Part shown: piece after piece, positions 10,284 through 18,401 of the stretch
Layout of the letters: each line of letters starts with the position of its first letter
Numbering within the stretch: position 1 is the first letter of the stretch
Assembly: GCF_037055355.1 (NCBI RefSeq)
Contig: NZ_CP146350.1
Coordinates: 8,703,001 to 8,767,000, forward strand
DNA: 64,000 bases
Reading direction: 5' to 3'
Origin: Streptomyces sp. DG1A-41
GTDB lineage: Bacteria; Actinomycetota; Actinomycetes; Streptomycetales; Streptomycetaceae
Made by a program: the position numbers and the translations under genes
Notes under the pieces: model-generated
The model's database searches: none
What the model was told of the DNA's origin: nothing
The model's input: the letters and a program-made list of their open reading frames with translations, nothing else

Positions 10284-11092
10284 ATGGCGGGGAGCGACCA
10301 CGAGGGCCGGCCGGGGGAGGAGTTCTTCACGCCGGGCTCCTCGTCCTTCACCGAGTTCCTGGCGGCTCACCGCCCCGAACTGCTGAGCACCCGCCGGATC
10401 CTCCCGGACGGCGTCCGCGCCGAGGGCGCCCCGCACGGCACCACCGTGCTGGCCCTCACCTACGGCGACGGCGTGCTGATCGCGGGTGACCGGCGGGCGA
10501 CGATGGGGAATCTGATCGCCCGGCGCGACCTGGAGCAGGTGCACCCCGCCGACGACCACACCGCGGTGGCCTTCGCCGGCTCCGTCGGGCTCGCGATCGA
10601 CCTGGTGAAGCTCTATCAGGTCGAGCTGACGCACTTCGAGAAGGTCGAGGGCATCCCCATGACCCTCGCCGCGAAGGCGACCCGGCTGGCCACGATGATC
10701 CGGGGCAACCTGGGCCAGGCATGCAGGGCCTCGCCGTCGTCCCGCTGCTCGCCGGCTACGACCCCGCGGCGCCCGAAGGCCGGCAGGGCCGCAACTTCGG
10801 CTTCGACGTCGCCGGCGGCCGCTACGAGAAGTTCGGCTTCCACGCCGAGGGCTCCGGCTCGCCGTACGTCCGGGGCGCGTTGAAGAAGCTGTTCCGCCCC
10901 GGCATGGCCCGGCGCGAGGCGGCCCTGGCCGCGCTCCAGGCGCTGTACGACGCTGCCGACGACGACTCCGCGACCGGCGGCCCGGACATCACCCGCCGCA
11001 TCTATCCCAACGTGTCCGTCATCACCGAGGACGGCTTCGAGCGGCTGCCGGAGGCGGAGACGGAGAAGCTCAGCCGCGAGATGGACGAGTAG
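10284..11092 (+). pseudogene. prcB: Solitary 20S proteasome beta subunit, frameshifted
   Basis: The first ~145 codons are unmistakably actinobacterial PrcB: a 52-residue propeptide, catalytic Thr53 in 'PHGTTVLALTYGDG' and '[10 protein letters not shown]'. Near 10719 the frame breaks, and the remainder ('[14 protein letters not shown]' to '[16 protein letters not shown]') continues one frame over to a stop at 11092. Restoring one missing base before the ATG at 10721 rebuilds a full ~270-residue subunit. No prcA, arc, dop or pafA is adjacent, so this is not the normal proteasome operon and is probably a second copy. It may be a pseudogene or a one-base sequencing error; the catalytic core itself is intact. 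Confidence 0.85.
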
Positions 11093-11200
11093 CGCCGCAC
11101 CCGGCCGGACGGATCCAACGCCGCCGTGTGACACCTCGCCGCGGGGCGCCCGGCGCCGCGGAGTTTTCGGTTCCATGGACAAGACCTGTCGCGGGCTTTA

Positions 11201-11255
11201 CTGCACATGGCTTGCAGGTGCCGGAGGATGGCACGAGGCTGTTTCCCGCAGCCGT
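11201..11255 (+). promoter_or_regulatory. Palindrome and tandem hairpins ahead of the Ni/Co permease
   Basis: CTGCA at 11201-11205 and TGCAG at 11213-11217 form a 5-7-5 inverted repeat. It is followed by two short hairpins, gtgcc/ggcac and ggctg/cagcc, ending about 30 nt before the start codon. Nickel regulators such as Nur bind TTGC/GCAA-type repeats, so metal control is plausible, but the match is partial and no known metal riboswitch core was seen. Confidence 0.25.
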
Positions 11256-11282
11256 CCGTCCGACAGAAAGACCTTCCCCCCG

Positions 11283-12419
11283 ATGACGGCCGCCCCTGAC
11301 TCCACTCCTCCCCTCCCCGCCCCGGCCCCCGCCCAGCGCACGGCCTGGCACCGCGTCCGTACCTCCATGACGCGGCGGGAGTGGACCAGGGTCGGGGGGA
11401 TGGCCGCGGTCATCGTGGCCCTGCACGTGATCGGCTGGTTCACCCTCGTCGCGATCGTCGCCCCCGAGCACCGCACCATCGGCACGCAGACCTTCGGCGT
11501 CGGCATCGGCGTCACCGCGTACACGCTGGGCATGCGGCACGCCTTCGACGCCGACCACATCGCCGCCATCGACAACACCACCCGCAAGCTGATGGGCGAG
11601 GGGCAGCGGCCGCTGTCGGTCGGCTTCTGGTTCTCCCTCGGCCACTCCAGCGTCGTCTTCGTCCTGTCCTTCCTGCTCACCCTCGGCGTGAAGACCCTGG
11701 CCGGACCGGTCCGCGACGACGGCTCCGCGCTGCACGACGTCACCGGCCTGATCGGTACGACCGTCTCCGGGACGTTCCTGTACATCATCGCGGCCGTCAA
11801 CCTCGTCATCCTCGCCGGCATCTGGAAGGTGTTCCGCGGCATGCGCTCGGGCCGCTACGACGAGGCCGCCCTGGAGGAGCAGCTGAACAACCGCGGCCTC
11901 ATGAACCGCCTCCTGGGCCGTGTCATGAAGTCGGTCTCCAAGCCCGGGCAGATGTACCCGCTGGGCCTCCTCTTCGGCCTCGGCTTCGACACCGCGACCG
12001 AGATCGCCCTGCTCGTCCTGGCCGGCTCCGGCGCCGCCTCCGGCCTGCCCTGGTACGCGATCCTGTGCCTGCCGGTCCTGTTCGCCGCCGGGATGTGCCT
12101 CCTCGACACCATCGACGGCTCGTTCATGAACTTCGCCTACGGCTGGGCCTTCTCCAAGCCGGTCCGCAAGGTCTACTACAACCTCACGATCACCGGCCTG
12201 TCCGTCGCCGTGGCCCTCCTCATCGGCACCGTCGAACTCCTCGGCCTGCTCGCCGAGAGGCTCGGCCTGCACGGCCCCTTCTGGGACTGGATCTCCGGCC
12301 TCGACCTCAACGTCCTCGGTTACGTCGTCGTGGCCCTGTTCGTCGCCACCTGGGTGGTGGCGCTGCTGGTGTGGAGGTTCGGGCGCATCGAGGAGAAGTG
12401 GACGGGCGACCTGACCTGA
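11283..12419 (+). CDS. Nickel/cobalt permease, HoxN/NixA (NiCoT) family
   Basis: A 378-residue transporter with about eight helices. The NiCoT signature 'RHAFDADHIAAIDNTTRK' (HX4DH metal motif in helix II) is near residues 85-102. 'GFWFSLGHSSVVF' and 'LGFDTATEIALL' are the other two conserved motifs of the family. It takes up Ni2+ or Co2+ driven by the membrane potential, for urease, hydrogenase, Ni-superoxide dismutase or cobalamin enzymes. ATG 11283 ('MTAAPDSTPP') is chosen because the upstream in-frame codons lie in a probable structured leader and lack hydrophobic or conserved residues. Confidence 0.93.
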   Translation: MTAAPDSTPPLPAPAPAQRTAWHRVRTSMTRREWTRVGGMAAVIVALHVIGWFTLVAIVAPEHRTIGTQTFGVGIGVTAYTLGMRHAFDADHIAAIDNTTRKLMGEGQRPLSVGFWFSLGHSSVVFVLSFLLTLGVKTLAGPVRDDGSALHDVTGLIGTTVSGTFLYIIAAVNLVILAGIWKVFRGMRSGRYDEAALEEQLNNRGLMNRLLGRVMKSVSKPGQMYPLGLLFGLGFDTATEIALLVLAGSGAASGLPWYAILCLPVLFAAGMCLLDTIDGSFMNFAYGWAFSKPVRKVYYNLTITGLSVAVALLIGTVELLGLLAERLGLHGPFWDWISGLDLNVLGYVVVALFVATWVVALLVWRFGRIEEKWTGDLT

Positions 12420-12514
12420 CGGCATCCGCGGAGGTTAGAGCCCGCGTAACGGGAAACGCGGAACGGGCACATGAGACGAACGAGTCGACGCAGCGCGACA
12501 GGGAGGCAGAAGTG

Positions 12515-13021
12515 ATGGGCACGGAACCGATGCGCCCCGAACCGATGGCGGACGACGCGTACCAGCCCACCGGGAGCAACGAGGAGCAGGAGGACGCCGC
12601 GCCGCTGGACCTCCAGGACGCCGTCGACGAACGGACCTACGACGACACCCTCGACGAGGGCTACTCCCCGCCGGAGAAGCCGCTCGGCGTCACCAAGCGC
12701 GGCACCACAGCCGCCGAGCAGCACGAGGGCGAGACACTCGACGAGCGCCTCTCCCAGGAGGTCCCCGACGTGTCCGCCGAGCCCACCGGGGACGGCGTGG
12801 GCGACACCCCCGACAGCGACGGCGAACCGGTCGACCCCGAGGCGGGCACCGCCCGTGCGGGCCGCCTGGTCGCCCCGGACGAGGGCGCCCATCCCGACAC
12901 GACCAAGGAGACCGTCGCGACGGACGTCGGCATCGACGGGGGCGCGGCCGGTGCGGAGGAGGCGGCGGTCCACGTCGTGGAGGACGACAGCGACCTGCCG
13001 GAGGACGACGACAGGACGTGA
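12515..13021 (+). CDS. DUF5709 domain protein
   Basis: A 168-residue very acidic, probably disordered cytoplasmic protein without membrane helices. 'LDLQDAVDERTYDDTLDEGYSPPEKPLGVTKRGTTAAEQ' (residues about 30-68) and the repeated 'ETLDERLSQEVPD' are typical of DUF5709, a small actinobacterial family of unknown function. A consensus GGAGG at 12502-12506 sits 8 nt before the ATG. It follows the Ni/Co permease by 95 nt on the same strand, but no functional tie is apparent. Confidence 0.8.
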   Translation: MGTEPMRPEPMADDAYQPTGSNEEQEDAAPLDLQDAVDERTYDDTLDEGYSPPEKPLGVTKRGTTAAEQHEGETLDERLSQEVPDVSAEPTGDGVGDTPDSDGEPVDPEAGTARAGRLVAPDEGAHPDTTKETVATDVGIDGGAAGAEEAAVHVVEDDSDLPEDDDRT

Positions 13022-13038
13022 CGCCCTGCGGGCAAGGG

Positions 13039-13245
13039 CTACGGCAGCAGCTTCTCCAGCGCGGCCGGGCCCTCCGCCGCCAGCTTGCGCTTGGCCCATT
13101 CCAGGTTGTGCGGGGTGAGGTCCTTGCCCGAGGCGAGGACGAGGTCCTCCGGCGACACGTCGGTGCCGGTGCGGGCGTGGAGCAGGCGGTCCGGGGTGGC
13201 GCTGTCCTCGGGCGGCCGGGACGCGTGGGGCTGTGACGTCGACAT
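13039..13245 (-). CDS. Small hypothetical protein, 68 aa
   Basis: A 68-residue soluble protein beginning 'MSTSQPHASRPPEDSA' and ending 'LEWAKRKLAAEGPAALEKLLP'. The ATG at 13245 has a good 'aggag' ribosome site 8 nt upstream; the frame is open a little further but without another site. The C-terminal half is predicted helical and looks conserved in composition ('PEDLVLASGKDLTPHNLEWA'). Convergent with the DUF5709 gene, with only 17 nt between their stops. Function unknown. Confidence 0.6.
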   Translation of the reverse strand: MSTSQPHASRPPEDSATPDRLLHARTGTDVSPEDLVLASGKDLTPHNLEWAKRKLAAEGPAALEKLLP

Positions 13246-13324
13246 GTTCTCTGCTCCTAGGGTCCGGATCGCTGGTGCGGCCCCGGTGCTGAAAAACGGG
13301 TCCGATATCACCATTCAACGCAGG

Positions 13325-13812
13325 AGCCCAGCGTGCATCCGGAGAGGCCCGACCACCACACGGGAACCCCACCGGAAGCCGGCCGGGAGTCCGGCCGGAA
13401 GCCCCACCGGGGGCGGCCGGCAGCCCGGCCGGAACTTCCCGCGCGGAGACCCCCGCCACAGCCGGGAACCCATGCTGGCATCCCGCCGGAGTCCCGGCCG
13501 AGCCCATCGGAAGCCCACCAGGAGCCCGGCCGGAAGCCCCGCCGTGCCCTCGCCGGGGGCGGCCGGAAGTCTGCGCGGCGAGGTCCGGCCACCGCGCCGG
13601 GACCCCCACGGCAGGCCCCGTAAGCCCGGCCCCATCGCAAGCCTGCCGGAACTCCCGCTGGGGCCGACCAGAGCTCCCGCCGGGGGCGGAAGTCGCCGGA
13701 AAACCGCGCGGAGATCCCCGGCCACCGCACGGGAACCCCAGCGGGGAGCCGGCCGGAAGCCCTGCCGAGGCCCCCGCTGGAAGTCCACCAGAAGCCCACG
13801 GGAAGCCAACTG
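13325..13812. repeat. Degenerate GC-rich tandem repeat array
   Basis: About 490 bp built from 35-40 diverged copies of an 11-12-bp unit close to CGGAAGCCCSSC. Variants read CGGGAACCCCAC, CGGGAGTCCGGC and CGGCAGCCCGGC. A higher-order period is visible: blocks of the form gcgcggaga-cccc-gccac-gggaacccc recur at about 13441, 13573 and 13706, i.e. every ~132 bp, and a partial one begins near 13342. Several frames stay open in both directions because the unit contains no stop, but the translations are low-complexity Arg/Pro/Gly strings and no start has a convincing ribosome site. It ends directly at the truncated chaplin. Confidence 0.75.
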
Positions 13813-13813
13813 A

Positions 13814-14029
13814 CCCCCCACCCTGGCCTGCGCCGCCCTCCTGGCCTGCGCCGGTACGGCGAGCGCCGACTCGGGCCCCGTCGGCGTCGCCACCAAGAGC
13901 CCCGGTGTCCTCTCCGGCAACGTCGTGCAGCTCCCCGTCGACATCGACGCCAACGTCTGCGGCAACACGATCAACCTGGTCGGCCTGCTCAATCCGGCGG
14001 TCGGCAACGAGTGCACGATCAAGGACTGA
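13814..14029 (+). pseudogene. Chaplin, 5'-truncated
   Basis: Reading from 13814 gives the end of a signal peptide ('LACAALLACAGTASA'), then a full chaplin domain: 'SPGVLSGNVVQLPVDIDA', 'VCGNTINLVGLLNPAVGNEC', ending at TGA 14027-14029. The two conserved Cys and the Gly-Asn repeats are the hallmark of chaplins, secreted amyloid-forming proteins that coat aerial hyphae and spores. The in-frame codon just upstream (13811-13813) is a stop, and no ATG/GTG/TTG lies between it and the signal core, so the n-region and start are missing. The break coincides with the end of the repeat array. Secretion of a functional product looks impossible unless a CTG at 13823 is used. Confidence 0.8.
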
Positions 14030-14093
14030 CACACGGTCGTACGGCAACGCCGGCGGCGGCTCGCGAAACACTGCGGGCCGCCGCCGGCCGCCG

Positions 14094-15221
14094 TCAGGGC
14101 CCGACCTGCGGACGGGGCGCGAGCACGAGCATCGTGACGTCGTCCCGCACATCCGGGCAGTACCGGACGAGGTCGGTCCACACCCGCTCGGCCAGCGCGG
14201 CCGGGCTCTCGTCGGCGAGGCCCGGCAGCCGCTCGGCGAGGGGATAGAAGACCCCGTCGGCGTCCCTGGCCTCGGTGACACCGTCGGACGCGAGGAACAG
14301 CAGGTCACCGGCCCGCAGCCGTACCGAGACGACCCTCGGCGCAGTGGCCTCGGCGAGGCCCAGCCCCAGCGGTGTGCACGGCTCGACGTCCAGCTCGACG
14401 GCCCGGCCGCCCCGCAGCAGCAACGGCCCGGCCTGCCCGCACGCCACGATCCGCACCACACGCGCGTCGGCGGAGAAGTCCAGCAGCACGGCCGTCGCGA
14501 ACAACTCGGCATGCGGCTCGCCCCCGGAGTCCACCGCCAGCCTGCGGTCCAGCCGGGCCGCCACCGCCTCCGGATCCGGCTGGTCCAGTACCGCCTCCCG
14601 GAACGCCCCCAGCAGCGACGCGACCGTGGCGACCGCCGACAGCCCGTGCCCCTGCACATCGCCCATGACCGCCCGTACGCCGTAGGGACCCGCCCGCACG
14701 TCGAAGAAGTCGCCCCCGACCAGCGTCCCGCTCTGCGCGGCCCGGTACAGCCCCGCGCACCGCACCGGCCCGACCTCTTCGGGCAGCGGCGGCACGACCG
14801 CACGCTGCGCGGCCTCGGCGACGGCCCGTTCCGTCACCAGCTGGGCGTCACGGCTGCTGCGGACGAACGACAGCAGCACGCTCAGCGCCGCCACGAAGCA
14901 CACGGTCAGCAGATCGGTGCTGCCGGGGTCGTCCAGCCGGAAGACCGGAACCGTCAGCACGACCACCGCCAGCCCGCCGAGCACCGCCGTCACGAGCGGC
15001 CCGTGCGCCAGCACGGCCAGCGGCGGGATCGCACCCAGCAGGAAGCCGATGTCGAGCGGCTCCGGACTGACCAGCTCCGCCGTGCACACGCCCGCCAGCA
15101 GCACGGACGGCAGCAACCGCGCCCAGACCGGCGGCGGTGAGCCGCGCAGCCAGCCCCGCCGGTCCGGGTCCCGACCCCGTTCCCTGTCCCGGCGCGGCAG
15201 CCGGGCGCGCGCACTGTTCAC
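14094..15221 (-). CDS. Membrane PP2C-type protein phosphatase (SpoIIE domain)
   Basis: A 375-residue protein with an N-terminal membrane region of four or so helices (residues about 30-115), a short linker helix, and a SpoIIE/PP2C phosphatase domain. The domain is marked by 'GTLVGGDFFDVR', 'VMGDVQGHGLSA', 'ELFATAVLLDF' and 'LLFLASDGVTEARD'; the metal-binding Asp residues of these motifs are present. Streptomyces have many such phosphatases, often acting on anti-sigma-factor antagonists; a sensory role for the membrane part is inferred. GTG at 15221 is used. No kinase or anti-sigma gene lies beside it. Confidence 0.9.
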   Translation of the reverse strand: MNSARARLPRRDRERGRDPDRRGWLRGSPPPVWARLLPSVLLAGVCTAELVSPEPLDIGFLLGAIPPLAVLAHGPLVTAVLGGLAVVVLTVPVFRLDDPGSTDLLTVCFVAALSVLLSFVRSSRDAQLVTERAVAEAAQRAVVPPLPEEVGPVRCAGLYRAAQSGTLVGGDFFDVRAGPYGVRAVMGDVQGHGLSAVATVASLLGAFREAVLDQPDPEAVAARLDRRLAVDSGGEPHAELFATAVLLDFSADARVVRIVACGQAGPLLLRGGRAVELDVEPCTPLGLGLAEATAPRVVSVRLRAGDLLFLASDGVTEARDADGVFYPLAERLPGLADESPAALAERVWTDLVRYCPDVRDDVTMLVLAPRPQVGP

Positions 15222-15454
15222 ACCACCACGCTGCTACGCCCCACCGGGCGCCGCACTCCGGGCCCGCGCGGACGGCCGTGAGCGACGGCCGCCAAGGCAT
15301 GCGCCGCGATCCTGGGCGCCGGTTTCCACCGCTCGACGCGAACAGCACGTCACGGGTGAACGACCACCGTGTCAGAAAAGCGATGGACGGTCCGTCAGCG
15401 ATCCCGTAGTGTCTCGGCGTCACGCCCCGAGACCCGTGGAGGGAGGGCAGAGCC
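15222..15454. other. Intergenic region between divergent genes
   Basis: This stretch separates the phosphatase (leftward) from the small leader ORF and acetyltransferase (rightward). It holds both promoters by position, but no clear -35/-10 pair, operator or RNA gene was recognised. Confidence 0.4.
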
Positions 15455-15526
15455 GTGCAGTTCATGCAGTTCACACCGTTCCAGCGCTCCCTGCCCCCTC
15501 GTCCCGGCGTGCCTCGACTGACCTGA
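15455..15526 (+). CDS. Possible 23-aa leader peptide
   Basis: GTG at 15455 opens a 23-codon frame ('MQFMQFTPFQRSL...') ending in TGA at 15526. A near-ideal Shine-Dalgarno run, GGAGGGAGGG at 15438-15447, sits 7 nt before it, which is better than that of most real genes here. It ends 40 nt before the acetyltransferase start. The repeated 'QF' dipeptide and position suggest a translated upstream ORF that could tune the next gene; there is no direct evidence of function. Confidence 0.4.
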   Translation: MQFMQFTPFQRSLPPRPGVPRLT

Positions 15527-15566
15527 CCGGGAGCGCTCTCCGCAGCATGTATCCCGGAGGAATCCC

Positions 15567-16454
15567 GTGACCGATGTGGTCATCCGCGCGCTCGACGCGA
15601 GCGACGCCGATCTCTTCGACACCCTGCCCGATCCGCTGGGCGCCCGTGAGGGCCACCGGCTGACTCGGCATCGCCCCGACTGGAAGCGGGTGGCCCTGCG
15701 CGACGGCAGGGTCGTGGCCCGCGGCGCCTGGTGGGGCGGCCCCGACGACACCGAGCCCGTCAACCTCAACTGGTTCGACGTGGCGGAAGGCGAGGAGGAA
15801 GCGGGCGCCGCCCTCCTGCGCTCGGGCCCCTGGCAGGTGGAACTGGAACTGAACCTGCCCGCGGGCTGGCGCGACGACCCGGCCCTGCGCGCCGCGGCCG
15901 AGACCCGCAGCACCGCCGCACGGAAGGCCGGCTACGAGCTCCTGGTGGAACGCCTGTTGTACCGGTGGACCCCCGACCACGGTCTGCCCGCGCGGCCCGG
16001 GCGTCTGCTGTTCCGCGCCGAACCGGACGACGCCCTGTTCTTCGACGCGCTGCGCCGCATCCACTCCGTCACACTGGACGCCCACGCGCTGAAGGCCATC
16101 GAGCGGGGCGGACTCGACCAGGCGGCCCAGGAGGAGATCGACTTCTTCCACTGGTGCCCCTCGCCCCGCGAGTGGTGGCAGGTCGCGTACACACCGCGGG
16201 GCGAGATGGCCGGCATCCACATCCCGGCCCACAATCCCTCCGGCCCGTGCATCGGCTTCATCGGGGTCCTCCCCGACCAACGGGGCCACGGCTACGCCTA
16301 CGACCTGCTGGCCGAGTGCACGCACTTCCTGGCCGATCAGGGCGCGGACTTCATCGCCGCCGCCACGGACCAGGGCAACTTCCCCATGGCCGCGAACTTC
16401 GCCAAGGCCGGTTACCCGGTGGTGAGGGAACGCCTCAACTTCGACCCGGCGTAG
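15567..16454 (+). CDS. GNAT-family N-acetyltransferase
   Basis: A 295-residue protein with a C-terminal GNAT domain. The acetyl-CoA pyrophosphate-binding segment appears as 'IGVLPDQRGHGYAYDLLAEC' near residues 232-251, and the family's C-terminal 'ATDQGNFPMAANFAKAGY' follows. The N-terminal half looks like a second, degenerate acetyltransferase domain. GTG 15567 follows a 'ggagg' site. Substrate unknown; may acetylate a small-molecule amine. Convergent with the oxidoreductase gene. Confidence 0.85.
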   Translation: MTDVVIRALDASDADLFDTLPDPLGAREGHRLTRHRPDWKRVALRDGRVVARGAWWGGPDDTEPVNLNWFDVAEGEEEAGAALLRSGPWQVELELNLPAGWRDDPALRAAAETRSTAARKAGYELLVERLLYRWTPDHGLPARPGRLLFRAEPDDALFFDALRRIHSVTLDAHALKAIERGGLDQAAQEEIDFFHWCPSPREWWQVAYTPRGEMAGIHIPAHNPSGPCIGFIGVLPDQRGHGYAYDLLAECTHFLADQGADFIAAATDQGNFPMAANFAKAGYPVVRERLNFDPA

Positions 16455-16488
16455 GAACCCGGCCGTACCCCAGGGCTAGCGGACACCC

Positions 16489-17373
16489 CTAGCGTTCGCC
16501 GCCGTTCAGCAGATCGTCGGCCGCCGTCAGGATCTCCGTGACCCGCAGGCCGAACGCCGCGTCGCACGCGTGCGGGCGGCCGGTACGGGCGGCGGCGAGC
16601 AGGGCGCCCGCGGCCCGCCTCAGGGCGGGGACCGCTCCGTCGGAGCTCTCCGGCAGGACCGCGACCCCGGCCTCCCCGAGGAGTTCCACGGCGGCACCGG
16701 ACGCGGCGGGCGGTGCCGTCAGGCTCAGGGTGAGGGTGCTCGACGCGCCACCGGCGTGGTCGAGGACGACATGCGCCGTGTCCCCGGGGCCGTACGCCGC
16801 CGCCGTCACGCGTCGCACGTCACCGAGCACCGGCAGCAGGACGGACAGGGCGTGCGGTCCGACGTCCCACAGGGCGCCCTTCTCCCGCCGCCACGGCGTG
16901 GCGAAGGGGCTCTCGCTGCTGAACACCGCCCCGAGCCACTGCGCCCGCCCCGTGAACCAGCCCGGAACCGCCGCCTGCTCGGTGATCCACGCCTCCGGCT
17001 CGGGCTGGAAGCGGGCCGTGAAGAACACGACCGAGGCGACCCCGGCCTCCTCGGCGGCCTCGACCACGGCCCGCCCCTGCTCCACCGTCGCCGCCAGAGG
17101 CTTGTCGAGCAGCAGATGACACCCGGCCCGCGCCGCACGCGTGGCGAGTCCGGCCTGCACGTCCGGAGGCAGTGCCACGGCGACCGCGTCCACGTCGGCG
17201 AACAGCTCGTCGACATCGTCGTACGCCCGGACACCGTGCCGCTCGGCCAGTTCCTTCGCCGCCTCGGGGCGGCGTCCCCACACCCCGGCGAAGTCGAACT
17301 CGTCGTGCCGGCTCAGTGCGGGGGCGTGAGCCATCTGCGCCCACGGGCCGGTGCCGAGCAGTCCTATCCGCAT
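16489..17373 (-). CDS. Gfo/Idh/MocA-family oxidoreductase
   Basis: A 294-residue NAD(P)-dependent dehydrogenase. The Rossmann start 'MRIGLLGTGPWAQMAHAPAL' is at residues 1-20, and the catalytic-lysine motif appears as 'LLLDKPLA' (DKP for the usual EKP). The C-terminal alpha/beta dimerisation domain is present. ATG 17373 places the glycine motif at the very N-terminus as in the family. Acts on a sugar or cyclitol; substrate unknown. Monocistronic, separated from neighbours on both sides. Confidence 0.87.
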   Translation of the reverse strand: MRIGLLGTGPWAQMAHAPALSRHDEFDFAGVWGRRPEAAKELAERHGVRAYDDVDELFADVDAVAVALPPDVQAGLATRAARAGCHLLLDKPLAATVEQGRAVVEAAEEAGVASVVFFTARFQPEPEAWITEQAAVPGWFTGRAQWLGAVFSSESPFATPWRREKGALWDVGPHALSVLLPVLGDVRRVTAAAYGPGDTAHVVLDHAGGASSTLTLSLTAPPAASGAAVELLGEAGVAVLPESSDGAVPALRRAAGALLAAARTGRPHACDAAFGLRVTEILTAADDLLNGGER

Positions 17374-17494
17374 GCCGCCGCCTCTCCACGGTGCCCTGAA
17401 CAGCCGACGGCCGTCCTCGGCCGCCGCTCGCCGAAGAGCGTGCCACACGGAACCGGCCGCGGGGGAGTCCTGCCGGCGGACTCGGGCGGTTCCG

Positions 17495-18298
17495 CTACCG
17501 GGAGACGGGAAACAAGCTACGGAGTGGGTACCGAGACACTTTGTCAGGCATTCCCATTACTCGGTACCCTCGCCCTCCATTGTCAAGCCTGGTACTTCCT
17601 GGCTCACCGTTCGACACCCATTTCAACGTAATAGCGAACCTCACGTCACGATCGATGTTCTGGAGATCGAATGTGAACTGCTCGGGATCCCCGGACGACA
17701 CTTTGAATGGAAAGTCGCGGCCCACGGTAGTTCCGTTCGCGGTGCGACGTATCTGCGGTTCAACCGCCACCGGGCTTTGGCTGAAATCAACGTCAAACAC
17801 CCGCTCGTCGACACCTCCCCCGCATTCATCGGCGATCACCGACCCTGTCGCTGGCAGCGGTTCACTGGAGAGGACCGTCACCTCGGCGCCGGTCACGACG
17901 ATGGCCTGCCCCGACTCGCCTTGCAGCGTGGTGTGAAGCACTACGGGGTCGTCCGTGGTCGGTATATGTACGCCGCCCTTCGACCTGACTTCGGTTGCGC
18001 GCTTCTGTAGTGAACCGATCGGCTGATCAAAATATCTTGGACCGCATCCGAGGACATCCGTTGCGTACACCTTGAGTTCTGGCGGGCCCGCGATCTCTTC
18101 CTGGAACCAGCCCCACCCGGATTGCCATACAACGACGCCAGCGCCAGACACCACGGCACTGACGACTCCCGCCCAAAAGGTCTTGCTGCGGAACACACTC
18201 GTGCGATCTGACGCTGGTTCCTTCGGTGAGGGCTGGGACTTTCTGGCGTGACGTAGTACCGCGTTGGTGTCTGCTTTCCTGTTTCGCGGCGTCCCCAC
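17495..18298 (-). CDS. Orphan membrane-anchored hypothetical protein, AT-richer than neighbours
   Basis: A 267-residue protein. A basic N-tail ('RHARKSQPSPKEP') and one membrane helix ('FWAGVVSAVVSGAGVVVW', near residues 40-60) precede a ~200-residue extracytoplasmic beta-rich domain with two Cys ('VLGCGPRYFDQ', 'DECGGGVDERVF'). GTG 18298 has 'ggagggg' and 'agga' upstream; longer in-frame starts would overlap the divergent DsbA-like gene. GC content and third-position GC are visibly lower than in flanking genes, pointing to recent acquisition. No family recognised. Confidence 0.6.
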   Translation of the reverse strand: MGTPRNRKADTNAVLRHARKSQPSPKEPASDRTSVFRSKTFWAGVVSAVVSGAGVVVWQSGWGWFQEEIAGPPELKVYATDVLGCGPRYFDQPIGSLQKRATEVRSKGGVHIPTTDDPVVLHTTLQGESGQAIVVTGAEVTVLSSEPLPATGSVIADECGGGVDERVFDVDFSQSPVAVEPQIRRTANGTTVGRDFPFKVSSGDPEQFTFDLQNIDRDVRFAITLKWVSNGEPGSTRLDNGGRGYRVMGMPDKVSRYPLRSLFPVSR

Positions 18299-18401
18299 GT
18301 TCCTAACCCCTCCAGTCTGACCGTGCAGAGATCCCGGCAGCCCGCCCTCTGCAAGGCTTATCACCCTAAAGGGACATGACGATCGAGAGTGCGGAGATGC
18401 G

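Noticed and set aside
10700..10740. Programmed frameshift within prcB
   Set aside because: No slippery heptamer or downstream pseudoknot was seen; a single missing base in an otherwise ordinary PrcB is simpler.
11150..11283. Cobalamin riboswitch before the Ni/Co permease
   Set aside because: The conserved B12-box core could not be found; only short unrelated hairpins are present.
13325..13812. CRISPR array
   Set aside because: Units are only 11-12 bp, highly diverged and contiguous, with no unique spacers and no cas genes.
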